Part shown: one piece after another, positions 27,123-35,900 of the stretch
How the letters are laid out: each line of letters opens with the position of its first letter
Numbering within the stretch: position 1 is the first letter of the stretch
Assembly: GCA_035559775.1 (NCBI GenBank)
Contig: DATMAU010000016.1
Location: 1-52,478 of the forward strand
Reading direction: 5' to 3'
Length of the DNA: 52,478 nt
Source of the DNA: AG1 sp035559775
GTDB taxonomy: Archaea; Thermoproteota; Thermoprotei_A; Sulfolobales; AG1
Notes under the pieces: model-generated
The model's database searches: none
What the model was told of the DNA's origin: nothing
The model's input: only the letters and a program-made list of their open reading frames with translations
Position numbers and translations under genes: made by a program

Positions 27123-27160
27123 CCAAAGCCCCGCATCCTTGTCCGCTAGACGACCCGGCT
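27123..27160 (-). tRNA. Orphan 5' half of tRNA-Gln(TTG)
   Basis: The minus strand reads a perfect 5' tRNA half of 38 nt: acceptor strand AGCCGGG, D arm GTCT/GGAT with AGCGGACAA loop, anticodon 5' strand CGGGG and loop CTTTGG, giving anticodon TTG through position 37. The 3' half (expected CCCCG... and a GTTCGAATCCC T arm) does not follow; instead there is a GC-rich TCAGGCTGCGCCGCCCCC and then repeat B. No matching 3' half occurs in the window on either strand. A TATA-like AAATATAA lies about 30 bp upstream. It could be a split-tRNA half, a tRNA with a long intron rearranged away, or a truncated tRNA. Confidence 0.6.
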
Positions 27161-27324
27161 CCAAGTAATGTATTATCAAAAGGGGTTATATTTAGTCAGC
27201 TCCTGGGTTGGATAGGTTCGAAAATGTTTATTTATAGTTTCTTATAGGTTTATATGTATTTTTGGCCGCAGTGTTTTCTCTAAGGATCTTTGGTTTATGA
27301 ATCGACCATGAACCCAGATTTCTT

Positions 27325-27354
27325 GACAGTTAGTATCAAATAATACTAACTGTC
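27325..27354. repeat. Perfect 12-bp inverted repeat, 6-nt loop
   Basis: GACAGTTAGTAT (27325-27336) pairs exactly with ATACTAACTGTC (27343-27354) around CAAATA. It sits just past the TnpB tail remnant (read on minus), close to the shared AAACCCGAACCCC, the position of a terminal hairpin in IS605-type elements. Confidence 0.75.
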
Positions 27355-27560
27355 CCTCTGCCTTCGGGGTTCGGGTTTTATAGCGGCTGATATTGCTTGG
27401 CATCAACAGCTCTTCCCTTGACTTCCTTGATCTCCACCTGCCTGGGGGGTGATCCCTACCCATAGCCCTTCTTCATAGCATTTGCCCTGGTTCACTGCTA
27501 TGGGGAAACTCCCACACCCTGGCTTTTAACCAGGGCCATCTGGATCTCTACGTCTATCCG
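27355..27560 (-). pseudogene. Decayed TnpB tail remnant, same family as 5.65-kb remnant
   Basis: On the minus strand broken frames give WLKARVWEFPHS, and in another frame ANAMKKGYG and RQVEIKEVKGRAVDAKQYQ, which are like sequences near the end of archaeal TnpB proteins. More firmly, its DNA aligns with the 5.82-5.93 kb segment: CTATGAAG(A/G)(A/G)GGGCT, CAGGTGGAG, CAAGGGAA and AAACCCGAACCCC occur in the same order. No zinc-ribbon part is visible here. Coordinates are approximate. Confidence 0.5.
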
Positions 27561-27759
27561 TGTTAAGAACGTGTTTCTTGTTAACTTATATGGAAACAGG
27601 GTTGTTTTAATAAGAGGGATTATAGGGCTGGTGAAGTTGATGATAGAGCAGGTTAGCATTATTAATAATAATATCTACCGCTATTAAGCTTAAACCATTA
27701 ATCATGGATCTATTCAGATTAATGCTTAGTTGGTATCTAGATGCTAGTAATCCGGGTCT

Positions 27760-28200
27760 TTATATACTCCTCCCAGCAAGTTTCTCTGATATCTTTCTAG
27801 CGAATTCGGCTATCTCTTCCAGCTCGCCTAGATCCTGCTCTATGTCTATTTGCAAACCCCTCTCACCAAGGATCTTTTTAGCTATGGTAAGGTACCTCTT
27901 CTCGTCCTTGGTCGCGCTCATCTCGATATAGATCATCATGGCAGAAACCTCTAATGCTAATTCGTTATCTAGATGCTCAGCTAGCCTCTCCATGGCTTTA
28001 AGGTTCAGAAGCATCTTACCCCTAATACTTCTAGCCCTCTGTATCCTTCTCTCAACAAGATCCGTTGATCCCGAGCCCCTCTTAACCTTGATACACGCTG
28101 CCCTCAAAGCCTTAAGCGTACTATCATGATGCCCCATTATCTCCTCAAGCTCCTCCATAAGCCTATATATAGCATAAGGCTCTGGGGCTTCTCTTGTCAT
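27760..28200 (-). CDS. Unknown helical protein
   Basis: Not recognised. 146 residues, nearly all helix, with no membrane segments: YAIYRLMEELEEIMGHHDST, an Arg-rich middle (ERRIQRARSIRGKMLL) and a C-terminal acidic helix pair. A four-helix bundle such as a PhoU-like or ferritin-like fold is conceivable, but no metal motif is seen. It overlaps the upstream 121-residue gene by 4 bp, so the two products probably act together. Confidence 0.6.
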   Translation of the reverse strand: MTREAPEPYAIYRLMEELEEIMGHHDSTLKALRAACIKVKRGSGSTDLVERRIQRARSIRGKMLLNLKAMERLAEHLDNELALEVSAMMIYIEMSATKDEKRYLTIAKKILGERGLQIDIEQDLGELEEIAEFARKISEKLAGRSI

Positions 28201-28562
28201 CTCTTAGAAGCCCTCCTTATGGTTGCTATAGTGTTATCAGCTATCCCGTATAGTTTGAGGAGATTCTCGTTAACCCAGACCTCATTCTCGGGTACACTCT
28301 CATCAATAATGGGTGTTAGCTGAAGGCTCTTCCTCCCAGCAACAACTATTTCCACAACATCTCCGCTCAGCCCCAGCTCCTTAGCCAGGGAGGGGCTTAT
28401 CCTAGCCTTATTCTCCTCGGTACTGGGAGATCTTCTAATCCTTATCCTTTTTTCAACAACAGCCCTTCTCCTATCCTCTCTAAGCATGGATGGAGGTGGT
28501 ATCACCTTTAGCGTATCGATCACGCTTATCTTTAGATCGCTCTCTTTTTCCTCCTCCAACAC
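28197..28562 (-). CDS. Unknown small basic/beta protein
   Basis: Not recognised. 121 residues. Residues about 50-118 (ARISPSLAKELGLSGDVVEI, then ENEVWVNENLLKLYGIAD) look like two repeats of a beta-strand pair plus helix with hydrophobic/Gly-Asp turns, recalling double-psi beta-barrel (AbrB or VAT-N-like) domains. A charged N-terminus precedes it. It is the first gene of a two-gene unit with a 4-bp overlap and is divergent from proS (184 bp apart). Confidence 0.55.
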   Translation of the reverse strand: MLEEEKESDLKISVIDTLKVIPPPSMLREDRRRAVVEKRIRIRRSPSTEENKARISPSLAKELGLSGDVVEIVVAGRKSLQLTPIIDESVPENEVWVNENLLKLYGIADNTIATIRRASKR

Positions 28563-28745
28563 AGAGACCTCTACCAGAATTAATCAAAGCATGGGCAGGA
28601 TAAAAATACATTTCCCAAGCAGGCGTATCTTCCTTTAGCTATAAAGTATCGGAAAATGTTTTCAAATAAAGGGCTGGGCTTAACAACTATGGATTAGTAT
28701 TATAAAACATTTCACCCCATAGTTATATCTAGGAGGGGCTAGCTG

Positions 28746-30197
28746 GTGGAGAAGCCACCATCGAAGAGGGGAGAGAGTTTCGGAAGATGGTTCGACTGGG
28801 TATTATCGGAAGCCGAGATCTATGACTATGGTAGATATCCTGTAAAAGGCGTTGGCGTCTGGATGCCCTACGGGTTCAAGATAAGGGAGAAGGTTCTCAA
28901 TATACTCAGAAACCTACTCAATTCGAGTGGGCATGAAGAGGTCTTGTTCCCACTCCTAATCACAGAGGATATGATAAAGAAGGAGGGTGAGCATATAAAG
29001 GGGTTCGAGGATGAGGTGTTCTGGGTAACGCATGGAGGGCTCGATCCTCTCGATATAAAGCTAGCCTTAAGACCTACGAGTGAAGTTGCTATAACACATA
29101 TGGAGACCCTCTGGTATAAGAGCTACAGACAGCTTCCAAAGAAGCTATACCAGGTAGTCAGCGTATTTAGATATGAAACAAAAGCCACACGCCCAATGAT
29201 AAGGCTGAGGGAGGTGACGACATTTAAAGAGGCGCATACCCTTCACGATAGCTTCGAGGACGCTGATAGGCAGGTGAGAGAAGCCATAGAGATCTACACA
29301 AAATTCTTCGACGAGCTTGGAATACCATATATAGTGTCAAAAAGACCTGAATGGGATAAGTTTCCCGGGGCTGTATATACAGTAGCCTTTGACACAGTGC
29401 TGCCCGATGGGAGAGCCCTCCAGATAGGGACAGTTCACCATCTAGGTCAGACATTTACAAGGGTTTTCGAAACAATAATACATAAGAGAGATGGCAGCCA
29501 GGACTACGGGTGGCAGACAAGCTATGGTGTCTCAGACAGAGTTATAGCGTCCCTCATATCGATCCACGGGGATGATAGGGGCGCAATACTCCCACCAAAC
29601 GTGGCGCCAATACAGGTAGTGGTTATACCGATACCAGGGCAGAGTGAGGATGAAACGGATCTCGTATGGAGATACGCCTCCGATATAGATAGTGAGTTAA
29701 AGAGATCGGGGCTAGCATCAACTGTGGATCTTGATAGAGAGAGGAAACCGGTTGAAAAATACTATTACTACGAAATAAAAGGCGTACCTTTAAGGATAGA
29801 AGTAGGGCCTAGGGAGCTGAGAGAGAGTAATATTACTATCTTTAGGAGAGATACTTTTAGCAGGTTCAAGGCTCGCAGGGAGGAGCTTATAAGCGTCGTG
29901 AAAGAGACGTTGGGCGATATAGAGAGAAGCATGAAGAAAAGAGCATGGGAGGAGTTTAGATCATATATAAGACAGGTCAGAACGATAGAAGAGGCAGTGG
30001 ATATAATAGCAACCAGATCAGGGATCGTTGAGATCCCATGGTGTGGAAAAGAAAAATGCGCCTCTGAGGTAATCGAAAAGACCGGAGCGAGTAAGATGCT
30101 AGGAACACCTTTAGAGGTGAAAGAACTAGGAGATCTAAAATGCCCTATATGTGGTGAGAAAGCAGTAACAATTGCTAGGATAGCCAAAACATACTAA
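28746..30197 (+). CDS. proS: Prolyl-tRNA synthetase, archaeal/eukaryotic type
   Basis: Class II enzyme charging tRNA-Pro. Seen: motif 2 FRYETKATRPMIRLREVTTF, RPTSEVAITHM, motif 3 GPRELRESNITIFRRD-type region, and the C-terminal zinc domain with four Cys (WCGKEKC and CPICGE) and final Tyr, typical of the archaeal/eukaryotic form without the editing insertion. GTG start at 28746, with AGGAGG 10 bp upstream. 483 residues. Confidence 0.95.
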   Translation: MEKPPSKRGESFGRWFDWVLSEAEIYDYGRYPVKGVGVWMPYGFKIREKVLNILRNLLNSSGHEEVLFPLLITEDMIKKEGEHIKGFEDEVFWVTHGGLDPLDIKLALRPTSEVAITHMETLWYKSYRQLPKKLYQVVSVFRYETKATRPMIRLREVTTFKEAHTLHDSFEDADRQVREAIEIYTKFFDELGIPYIVSKRPEWDKFPGAVYTVAFDTVLPDGRALQIGTVHHLGQTFTRVFETIIHKRDGSQDYGWQTSYGVSDRVIASLISIHGDDRGAILPPNVAPIQVVVIPIPGQSEDETDLVWRYASDIDSELKRSGLASTVDLDRERKPVEKYYYYEIKGVPLRIEVGPRELRESNITIFRRDTFSRFKARREELISVVKETLGDIERSMKKRAWEEFRSYIRQVRTIEEAVDIIATRSGIVEIPWCGKEKCASEVIEKTGASKMLGTPLEVKELGDLKCPICGEKAVTIARIAKTY

Positions 30198-30425
30198 CCA
30201 GCTATCATAAAGTGATCCATGTAGACATGACAAACTCCTCAATCCAACTCCTATTACCCTGATCATCGAGGCCCATGACGAGGGCTCCGATGATAACGAA
30301 TCCTCCGTAGAACGTCTAATACCACGATGATCTGGATAAATAAATATCGCCTTTCTATTTAGTAGGATATATTTATAGGCTGTAGAGATAGAGGTTAATG
30401 GTTGTGAAGGCCGTGGGTGTTGCGA

Positions 30426-30716
30426 ATGCCTAAGAAGAGGGAGAGTAGGGGTAGGAGGAAGGGATCGAAAGGGTATGTTGAAAGGATCCAGTGTGACCAG
30501 TGTGGAAGGCTTGTTCCTGAGGATAAGGCTGTATGTGTAACAAGAACCTATACACCAGTGGATCCACAGTTGGCGCAAGAGCTTGAGAAGAAAGGAGCAC
30601 TGATAGCCAGATACCCAATGACCAAGTGCTACTGTGTAAGCTGTGCGATATTTATGGGTATTATAAAGGTTCGGGCTGAGGAAGAGAGAAAAAGCATGCC
30701 AAAAAGAGGCCTGTAA
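30426..30716 (+). CDS. rps26e: 30S ribosomal protein S26e
   Basis: Basic N-terminus PKKRESRGRRKGSKGYVE, zinc-binding IQCDQCGRLVPEDKAVC and CYCVSCAIFMGIIKVR. ATG 30426 is taken as start, with GGTG about 7 bp upstream; the frame opens three codons earlier at a GTG. The 96 residues fit the archaeal form. Single gene downstream of proS. Confidence 0.92.
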   Translation: MPKKRESRGRRKGSKGYVERIQCDQCGRLVPEDKAVCVTRTYTPVDPQLAQELEKKGALIARYPMTKCYCVSCAIFMGIIKVRAEEERKSMPKRGL

Positions 30717-30870
30717 AACCACCTCCACCTAGACTAGATTCGCTGCATATATAATTTTGATCCATGATCGTCAGCCTATATTTAATACGCTGAGGTTTCG
30801 ATCACGTGTCCCGAAAACGCCTCTACGATAAAGAGCTAATATGGCTCTTCATCAATACTTCTAACTATCT

Positions 30871-32736
30871 CTACCCTTCATCACCCCGTTCATTAACAGG
30901 CACCTCTATATCCTGTGGGGTCTCGTAGTAGTACTCGCCAATGCTTTTCTGATATCTATCAAGATAACTCCCAGGCTTGTTTATTCTCGGCCTATTAGTC
31001 CTAGGATCTCTTCTAAAAGTGACGTCCAGGTATTTTAGAAGGCTGTTCATCCCACTCTTAACACTGGTCGGAGCTTCTGCGATCCCTTCTACGCCGGGCT
31101 CTCCTTTGAAAACCATGATTCTATCGGCTATAAAGTCCATGATCGATACATCATGCTCTATAACTATCGCGGCACACCTCCTATTCTCAACAACCCTTTT
31201 TATAGCCCTGGCCACAGTGATTCTATCCTCAACATCTATATGTGCTGAGGGCTCGTCGAGGAGGTATATATCAGCCTCTCTAGAGAGCGTGACAGCTATA
31301 GCGAGCTTCTGGAGCTCTCCACCGCTGAGGCTAGATATCTCTCTTGGGAGGAGTTTCACGATACCCAGCTTCCTAGTAACATCTACATAGAGCCACGAGT
31401 CCTGGTTAAGCGATTCTGGGGAGGTCTTTTTGAGCAGTTCCTCCACACTCTGGGATTCGGAGCCAAACATGGATGGTGATAAAAACTGAGGTTTATAGCT
31501 AATTCTAAGCACACCGGTGCTCGTATATCCCTCATCGGGCTCTATCTCTCCGGCAAGTATTCTAGCAAACGTGGTTTTTCCGATAGCGTTTGGACCAACT
31601 ATACCTATGACCTCTCCCCCGTATATCCTGTCTCCTTTTACTCTGAGTGTGAATCCGCCCAGCTTCTTAACAATATCCCCCCATTCAGCGACAATCCCGC
31701 TCGGTACTCCTACAGATCCTCCAGGTCTGGACTTTCTCATAAATGTGATCTCATAGTCCCTGATCCTCATATTCTCAGCAGGGAGAAAGCCCTTGATGAA
31801 ATGACCTATACCAGCGCCAGTAGCATAGGGTTTTGAGAAATACCCATAGGCCCCTGGCTCGCCGAAGGTGAGGACAACATAGTCAGATATATAGTCAAGC
31901 ACAGCTAAATCGTGCTCTACGACCAGGATGTATGACTCTTTTGGAAGGAGATCCCTTATAGCTAGTGAGAGCCTGAGCCTCTCTCTAACATCGAGGTACG
32001 AGGAGGGCTCGTCAAATAAATAGACGCCCCCGTCTCTCAATAATGCTGCAGCAACCGCCAGTTTCTGTAGCTCTCCACCACTCAGCTCCCTAACATCTTT
32101 TGATAGCATCGAGCCCATGCCAAGGTAGTCTATAACCTCTTTCAACACACCTCTCTCATCAATCCTCGAGAGGATCTGAACCACTGTTCCCTTAATACGC
32201 TTTGGTATAACCTCTATACCTTGAATCTTATGGATAACGCGGAGCTTTTTATCAACAAGATCTCTGAAGTAGTTATACACCTCAGATCCTCTGAACCTCT
32301 TGATAACATCATCCCATGTCGGTGGCTCTCTATAATTACCCAGATTAGGTGTTATCTCTCCCGAGAGTATTCTTAAAGCTGTTGACTTGCCAGTCCCATT
32401 CCTACCGAGGATACCAACTATCTTACCCCGAATCGGTGTTGGTATTCCGTATAGTTTGAAGAGGTTATCGCCATACCTATGGACAACCCTCTTCTCAAGA
32501 TCTTCCGGTAGGTTGACTATGTATATAGCATCGAAGGGGCATTTTTTAACACAGATCCCGCATGCAATGCATGTAGCCTCATAGATAACCGGCTTACCCT
32601 TCTTAGCATCGCTAGGCTCTATAGCTATCGTACCGCCACGATTCACTGGACAGAATCTCACACACGGCATGCCGCCACATTTATCAGGATGACAAGCCTC
32701 GTAATCGATCACAGCAAGCCTTACCACAAGAGGCAC
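30871..32736 (-). CDS. ABCE1 / Rli1 ribosome-recycling ATPase
   Basis: Splits ribosomes after termination together with release factor aRF1. Seen: N-terminal Fe-S domain with two cysteine clusters (CHPDKCGGMPCVRFCP and CIACGICVKKCP), two ABC domains, each with Walker A (GILGRNGTGKST, GIVGPNAIGKTT) and signature (LSGGELQKLAVA, LSGGELQKLAIA), and the hinge ending. 621 residues, normal. Divergent from the SDR gene. Confidence 0.96.
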   Translation of the reverse strand: MPLVVRLAVIDYEACHPDKCGGMPCVRFCPVNRGGTIAIEPSDAKKGKPVIYEATCIACGICVKKCPFDAIYIVNLPEDLEKRVVHRYGDNLFKLYGIPTPIRGKIVGILGRNGTGKSTALRILSGEITPNLGNYREPPTWDDVIKRFRGSEVYNYFRDLVDKKLRVIHKIQGIEVIPKRIKGTVVQILSRIDERGVLKEVIDYLGMGSMLSKDVRELSGGELQKLAVAAALLRDGGVYLFDEPSSYLDVRERLRLSLAIRDLLPKESYILVVEHDLAVLDYISDYVVLTFGEPGAYGYFSKPYATGAGIGHFIKGFLPAENMRIRDYEITFMRKSRPGGSVGVPSGIVAEWGDIVKKLGGFTLRVKGDRIYGGEVIGIVGPNAIGKTTFARILAGEIEPDEGYTSTGVLRISYKPQFLSPSMFGSESQSVEELLKKTSPESLNQDSWLYVDVTRKLGIVKLLPREISSLSGGELQKLAIAVTLSREADIYLLDEPSAHIDVEDRITVARAIKRVVENRRCAAIVIEHDVSIMDFIADRIMVFKGEPGVEGIAEAPTSVKSGMNSLLKYLDVTFRRDPRTNRPRINKPGSYLDRYQKSIGEYYYETPQDIEVPVNERGDEG

Positions 32737-32790
32737 CTTAGAGGGATCTCTCCTCTAATATCTCCTCTAAGAGTTATATAAGAATAGACG

Positions 32791-33525
32791 GTGATAAGCT
32801 TGAGAATCATATTAACAGGCCCCACCGGCACTCTTGGAAAGAAAATTCTGGAAAGCCTTCTTATGGATTCGCATGAGATCTCGATCATAGGTAGAGATCG
32901 TGAAAAGCTTGAAAAACTGGTAAACTCTTTAAAAGAACACGGACTTAGTGTTGGGTGCATCTCAACAGCAGATCTAAAGGACATAGAGTTGTCAAGAAAA
33001 GCCCTACTAGAGAGTATAACATGTCTCGGCGGTATCGATGCCCTGATCAATAGTGCTGGTGTGTGGGATGATACAGACCCATGGGATCTCAGTGTGAATA
33101 AATGGGTAGAAGTATATATAATCAATACTATAGCGCCTTATATGCTCTCCCTCGAGGCGTCTAAATATATGAATGATGGAGGCACAATAATAAACATAGG
33201 ATGTTTATCAGCATTAAGAGGGCATAGGATCTATACCCCCCTGAAACCCTCACCAGCCTATCTAGCCTCTAAGGTTTCAATAACGTATCTAACCAAACAG
33301 CTAGCAGAGATCCTCGCACCAAGAGGGATAAGGGTAGTGACCATAGCACCATCGTGGATTGAGAAAGAAAGCTTAACACACGGCCTCAGAGAATCTATTA
33401 AAGACTATGTGCCCCTCAAAAGAGCTGCAGACCCGTGGGAGGTGGTGGAGGTGATAAAGAGTATATTGTATATGAGAACACCATACATAACAGGCTCGGT
33501 GATCGAGATCTCTGGAGGGCTGTGA
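32791..33525 (+). CDS. Short-chain dehydrogenase/reductase
   Basis: NAD(P)-dependent oxidoreductase of unknown substrate. Seen: cofactor site ILTGPTGTLGK, NSAGVWDD after beta 4, catalytic Ser/Tyr/Lys (GCLSALRG..., YLASK) and the terminal SGGL. A GTG start at 32791 lies only 54 bp from the divergent ABCE1 start. The cofactor loop is TGPTGTLG rather than TGxxxGxG, as in some atypical or atypical-extended SDRs. Downstream are glycosyltransferase and MscS genes, without overlap. Confidence 0.85.
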   Translation: MISLRIILTGPTGTLGKKILESLLMDSHEISIIGRDREKLEKLVNSLKEHGLSVGCISTADLKDIELSRKALLESITCLGGIDALINSAGVWDDTDPWDLSVNKWVEVYIINTIAPYMLSLEASKYMNDGGTIINIGCLSALRGHRIYTPLKPSPAYLASKVSITYLTKQLAEILAPRGIRVVTIAPSWIEKESLTHGLRESIKDYVPLKRAADPWEVVEVIKSILYMRTPYITGSVIEISGGL

Positions 33526-33629
33526 AAAGAAATAGATCTGTGAAGGTTTGGGATATATGATATTCCGAATCATCGTCTTCATCATCGTTTTTATCCACTG
33601 GTAGGAATCACTTTAGGGAGATAGACACC

Positions 33630-35009
33630 TTGTCATTACCACATCTGATCACAATCACACAGACCCCTCTTGTGAGATTCAAAGTAAGGCTCGAAGAGAT
33701 CATCCAAAGTGGTGAAAAACCCCCAGAGATCATTGATCTAGGAAGCCTTAGAAGGGGCGAGCATTACATACTAAGCCCCGGTGGCGTTACAAGAATGGTG
33801 TATCCCTTCCTCAAGAGACTGGTCGAGAAAGGTGAAACTCCTTGGTGGATCTCTCTCAATCCCCAAGCTCCGCCGAAGGTTATTATCGATGGTATAAGGA
33901 TCTACCATATATCTATACCAGCAGACAGGATTAAGGGCTATGGGAAGGCTAAGGAGACGATATGGGGCACTCTCCACATGATCAGCGAAAGCTCCCCAGA
34001 AGTCAGGGATCTTATGTGGATGGATGAATATATCGACTATGTCTATTATAACAGGAGAGTCGCACAAGCAATCGACACGCTGGATCGGGAAGAGGATTTC
34101 GACCTAATATATATCCATGATTTTCAGCACATACCCCTTGGTAGCATGATTACATCGCTTAAACCAAAGATCCTTAGGTGGCACATACCCCTCGAAAAAG
34201 ACCTGATACCCGACGAGTGGATGCAATCAATGGACTTTTATCTCAACAAATACGATGCTATAGTGGTTAGCAGTAAGAGATACTCAGAAACGCTTAGGAA
34301 GATGGGTTATCGAGGATATATAGCCGAGATCTACCCATACATAGATCCGAGGCAATACGGCAAACCCTCTGAGAGCGATATAGAGAGATTCAGCTCGAGA
34401 TACGGTTTAAAACCCGATGACAAAGTGATCCTAATAGTAGCTAGAATGGATCCGATGAAGGGCCAGGATAGAGCTATAAAGGCCCTTAAGGTCGTGAAGA
34501 GAGAGATCCCAGAAGCAAAGCTAGTCCTAATTGGTAACGGGAGCTTCTCCAGCTCTAAAAACGGTGTTGGTTTGAGTAAAGGAGAAAGGTGGGCTAGATA
34601 TCTAGCAAGTCTGGCAGCAGAGCTTGGGGTGAGTGATAGCGTGATCATGACAGGATATGCCGATCAAAAGGATCTCGAGGCAGCATATTCAAGAGCAGAC
34701 CTGGTTATGCTACCATCAATAATAGAGGGCTTCGGATTAGCCGTTATCGAAGGATGGCTCTATAAAAAACCAGCTATTGTTAGCAATAGGGCTGGTGTGT
34801 CAGATCTAATAGTAAACGGTGTTAACGGGATCATAATAGATCCCAACGATATAGAGGGGATAGCTAGCTCGGTAATAAGACTCCTCAAGGATGAGAGGCT
34901 CTCACAGAGCATGGGCGATAAAGGGTATGAGACCTCTAAGAAATGCTTCATAGAATCCGTGATCGATGACGAGATGAGGTTAATCGAATATATAGTGGAG
35001 GGCAAATAG
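33630..35009 (+). CDS. GT4 glycosyltransferase, trehalose-synthesis type
   Basis: Family GT4 (GT-B) retaining glycosyltransferase. Seen: N-terminal domain with IYIHDFQHIPLGSM (His/acceptor loop), linker PYIDPRQYGKP, and donor domain with ARMDPMKGQDRAIKAL, VLIGNGSF, and MLPSIIEGFGLAVIEG (the E-x7-E motif). It resembles trehalose glycosyltransferring synthase/T. tenax GT. In Thermoproteus tenax a GT and an MscS gene form an operon with a trehalose-phosphate synthase; the same GT-MscS pairing occurs here, one base apart. TTG start at 33630, AGGGAG upstream. Exact product unknown. Confidence 0.75.
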   Translation: MSLPHLITITQTPLVRFKVRLEEIIQSGEKPPEIIDLGSLRRGEHYILSPGGVTRMVYPFLKRLVEKGETPWWISLNPQAPPKVIIDGIRIYHISIPADRIKGYGKAKETIWGTLHMISESSPEVRDLMWMDEYIDYVYYNRRVAQAIDTLDREEDFDLIYIHDFQHIPLGSMITSLKPKILRWHIPLEKDLIPDEWMQSMDFYLNKYDAIVVSSKRYSETLRKMGYRGYIAEIYPYIDPRQYGKPSESDIERFSSRYGLKPDDKVILIVARMDPMKGQDRAIKALKVVKREIPEAKLVLIGNGSFSSSKNGVGLSKGERWARYLASLAAELGVSDSVIMTGYADQKDLEAAYSRADLVMLPSIIEGFGLAVIEGWLYKKPAIVSNRAGVSDLIVNGVNGIIIDPNDIEGIASSVIRLLKDERLSQSMGDKGYETSKKCFIESVIDDEMRLIEYIVEGK

Positions 35010-35010
35010 G

Positions 35011-35805
35011 ATGGTCACTAATAGTGAGATAATAGCCACACTAACCTCAATGTTACAAACACTATACCCAGCATTCTATGCCATAGTAATACTGATCCTC
35101 ACATGGGTTTTCGTCAAAGCGATCGATACAGCCATTAAGAGTCTCATGGCCACATTGCCCCACCTAATCCTATCACGTGTGAGAAAAAGCGTCTCAGCAG
35201 TAATATGGTTCATAGGCATACTCCTCGCCATAGAACAACTCGGCCTCAGAGTAGAGATTCTCCTTATTCTAATAGCATTAGCGGGGATAACCCTGATAAT
35301 AGCCCTCAGAGACGTGCTTTCCAACATAGCTAGCAAGTACTTCTCAGATATATATGTTCCCTACAAACTAGGCGACAGGATAAGTGTCGCAGGATATACA
35401 GGGTCAGTCATAGAGATAAACCCCCTAGTTACAGTGATCCTGACAGACGATGGAAAGATCGTTTCCATACCAAACTCGTATTTCCTGACCAGCATGGTTG
35501 TTAACGAGACCAGGGAGGCGTGGAGAGATATAGCTATACCGGTTCTTGTGGAGAAAGGTCTAGATCTCGCTGAGGTTGAGTCCGAGATACTTAAGAGGAT
35601 TAACAAGCTCAAGGCAAGACTAGATCAGAGGTTCCCGCCAACTGTTATAGTTAGAAAGAGCGGTAACGAAGGCTCCGAGCTAGTCGTTATGGTTAGGATC
35701 AGAGAGCCCATGGATAAAGAAGCCGTCACAAGCGAGATCAATAAGAGGGTGGTGGAGGCTATAGAGGATCTGAAGAAAAAGGCTAGAGAGGAGCGAAAAC
35801 ATTAA
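35011..35805 (+). CDS. MscS-type small mechanosensitive channel
   Basis: Three membrane segments (residues 18-40, 60-75, 83-105), then MscS beta domain: GDRISVAGYTGSVIEINPLVTV and VSIPNSYFLTSMVVNETR, then an alpha/beta C-terminal domain. Opens on membrane tension to let solutes out after hypo-osmotic shock. It follows the glycosyltransferase by one base, so it is co-transcribed, as in the T. tenax trehalose operon. This suggests the operon makes a compatible solute and provides its safety valve (inference). Confidence 0.9.
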   Translation: MVTNSEIIATLTSMLQTLYPAFYAIVILILTWVFVKAIDTAIKSLMATLPHLILSRVRKSVSAVIWFIGILLAIEQLGLRVEILLILIALAGITLIIALRDVLSNIASKYFSDIYVPYKLGDRISVAGYTGSVIEINPLVTVILTDDGKIVSIPNSYFLTSMVVNETREAWRDIAIPVLVEKGLDLAEVESEILKRINKLKARLDQRFPPTVIVRKSGNEGSELVVMVRIREPMDKEAVTSEINKRVVEAIEDLKKKAREERKH

Positions 35806-35900
35806 TACAAAAGCGGGAAAATAACGATCATTAGATGGAACATGACATCCAAGTATTAAATGTTATTAGTCCTCCAGCTAAGATTCACCGGGTGTAGCTA

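Larger units (their letters stand above)
26783..27759. other. 977-bp remnant zone without an intact gene
   Basis: Contains, in order: repeat copy B on plus (26873-27090), a GC-rich patch and the 5' half of tRNA-Gln on minus (to 27160), a short AT-rich spacer with a TATA-like sequence, a 12-bp hairpin (27325-27354), a decayed TnpB tail on minus (27355-27560) with further short inverted repeats (CCCATAGC...GCTATGGG, 27517-27535), and AT-rich DNA to 27759. This is a graveyard of mobile DNA around a tRNA locus. Confidence 0.6.

Noticed and set aside
27242..27463. 73-codon minus-strand frame as a gene
   Set aside because: It lies in the TnpB tail remnant and is preceded by stops; it is better explained as decayed transposon DNA.
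30135..30728. 197-codon minus-strand frame over S26e
   Set aside because: Overlaps proS end and S26e on the other strand, is Ser/Pro/Leu-rich as expected of antisense, and lacks a start signal.
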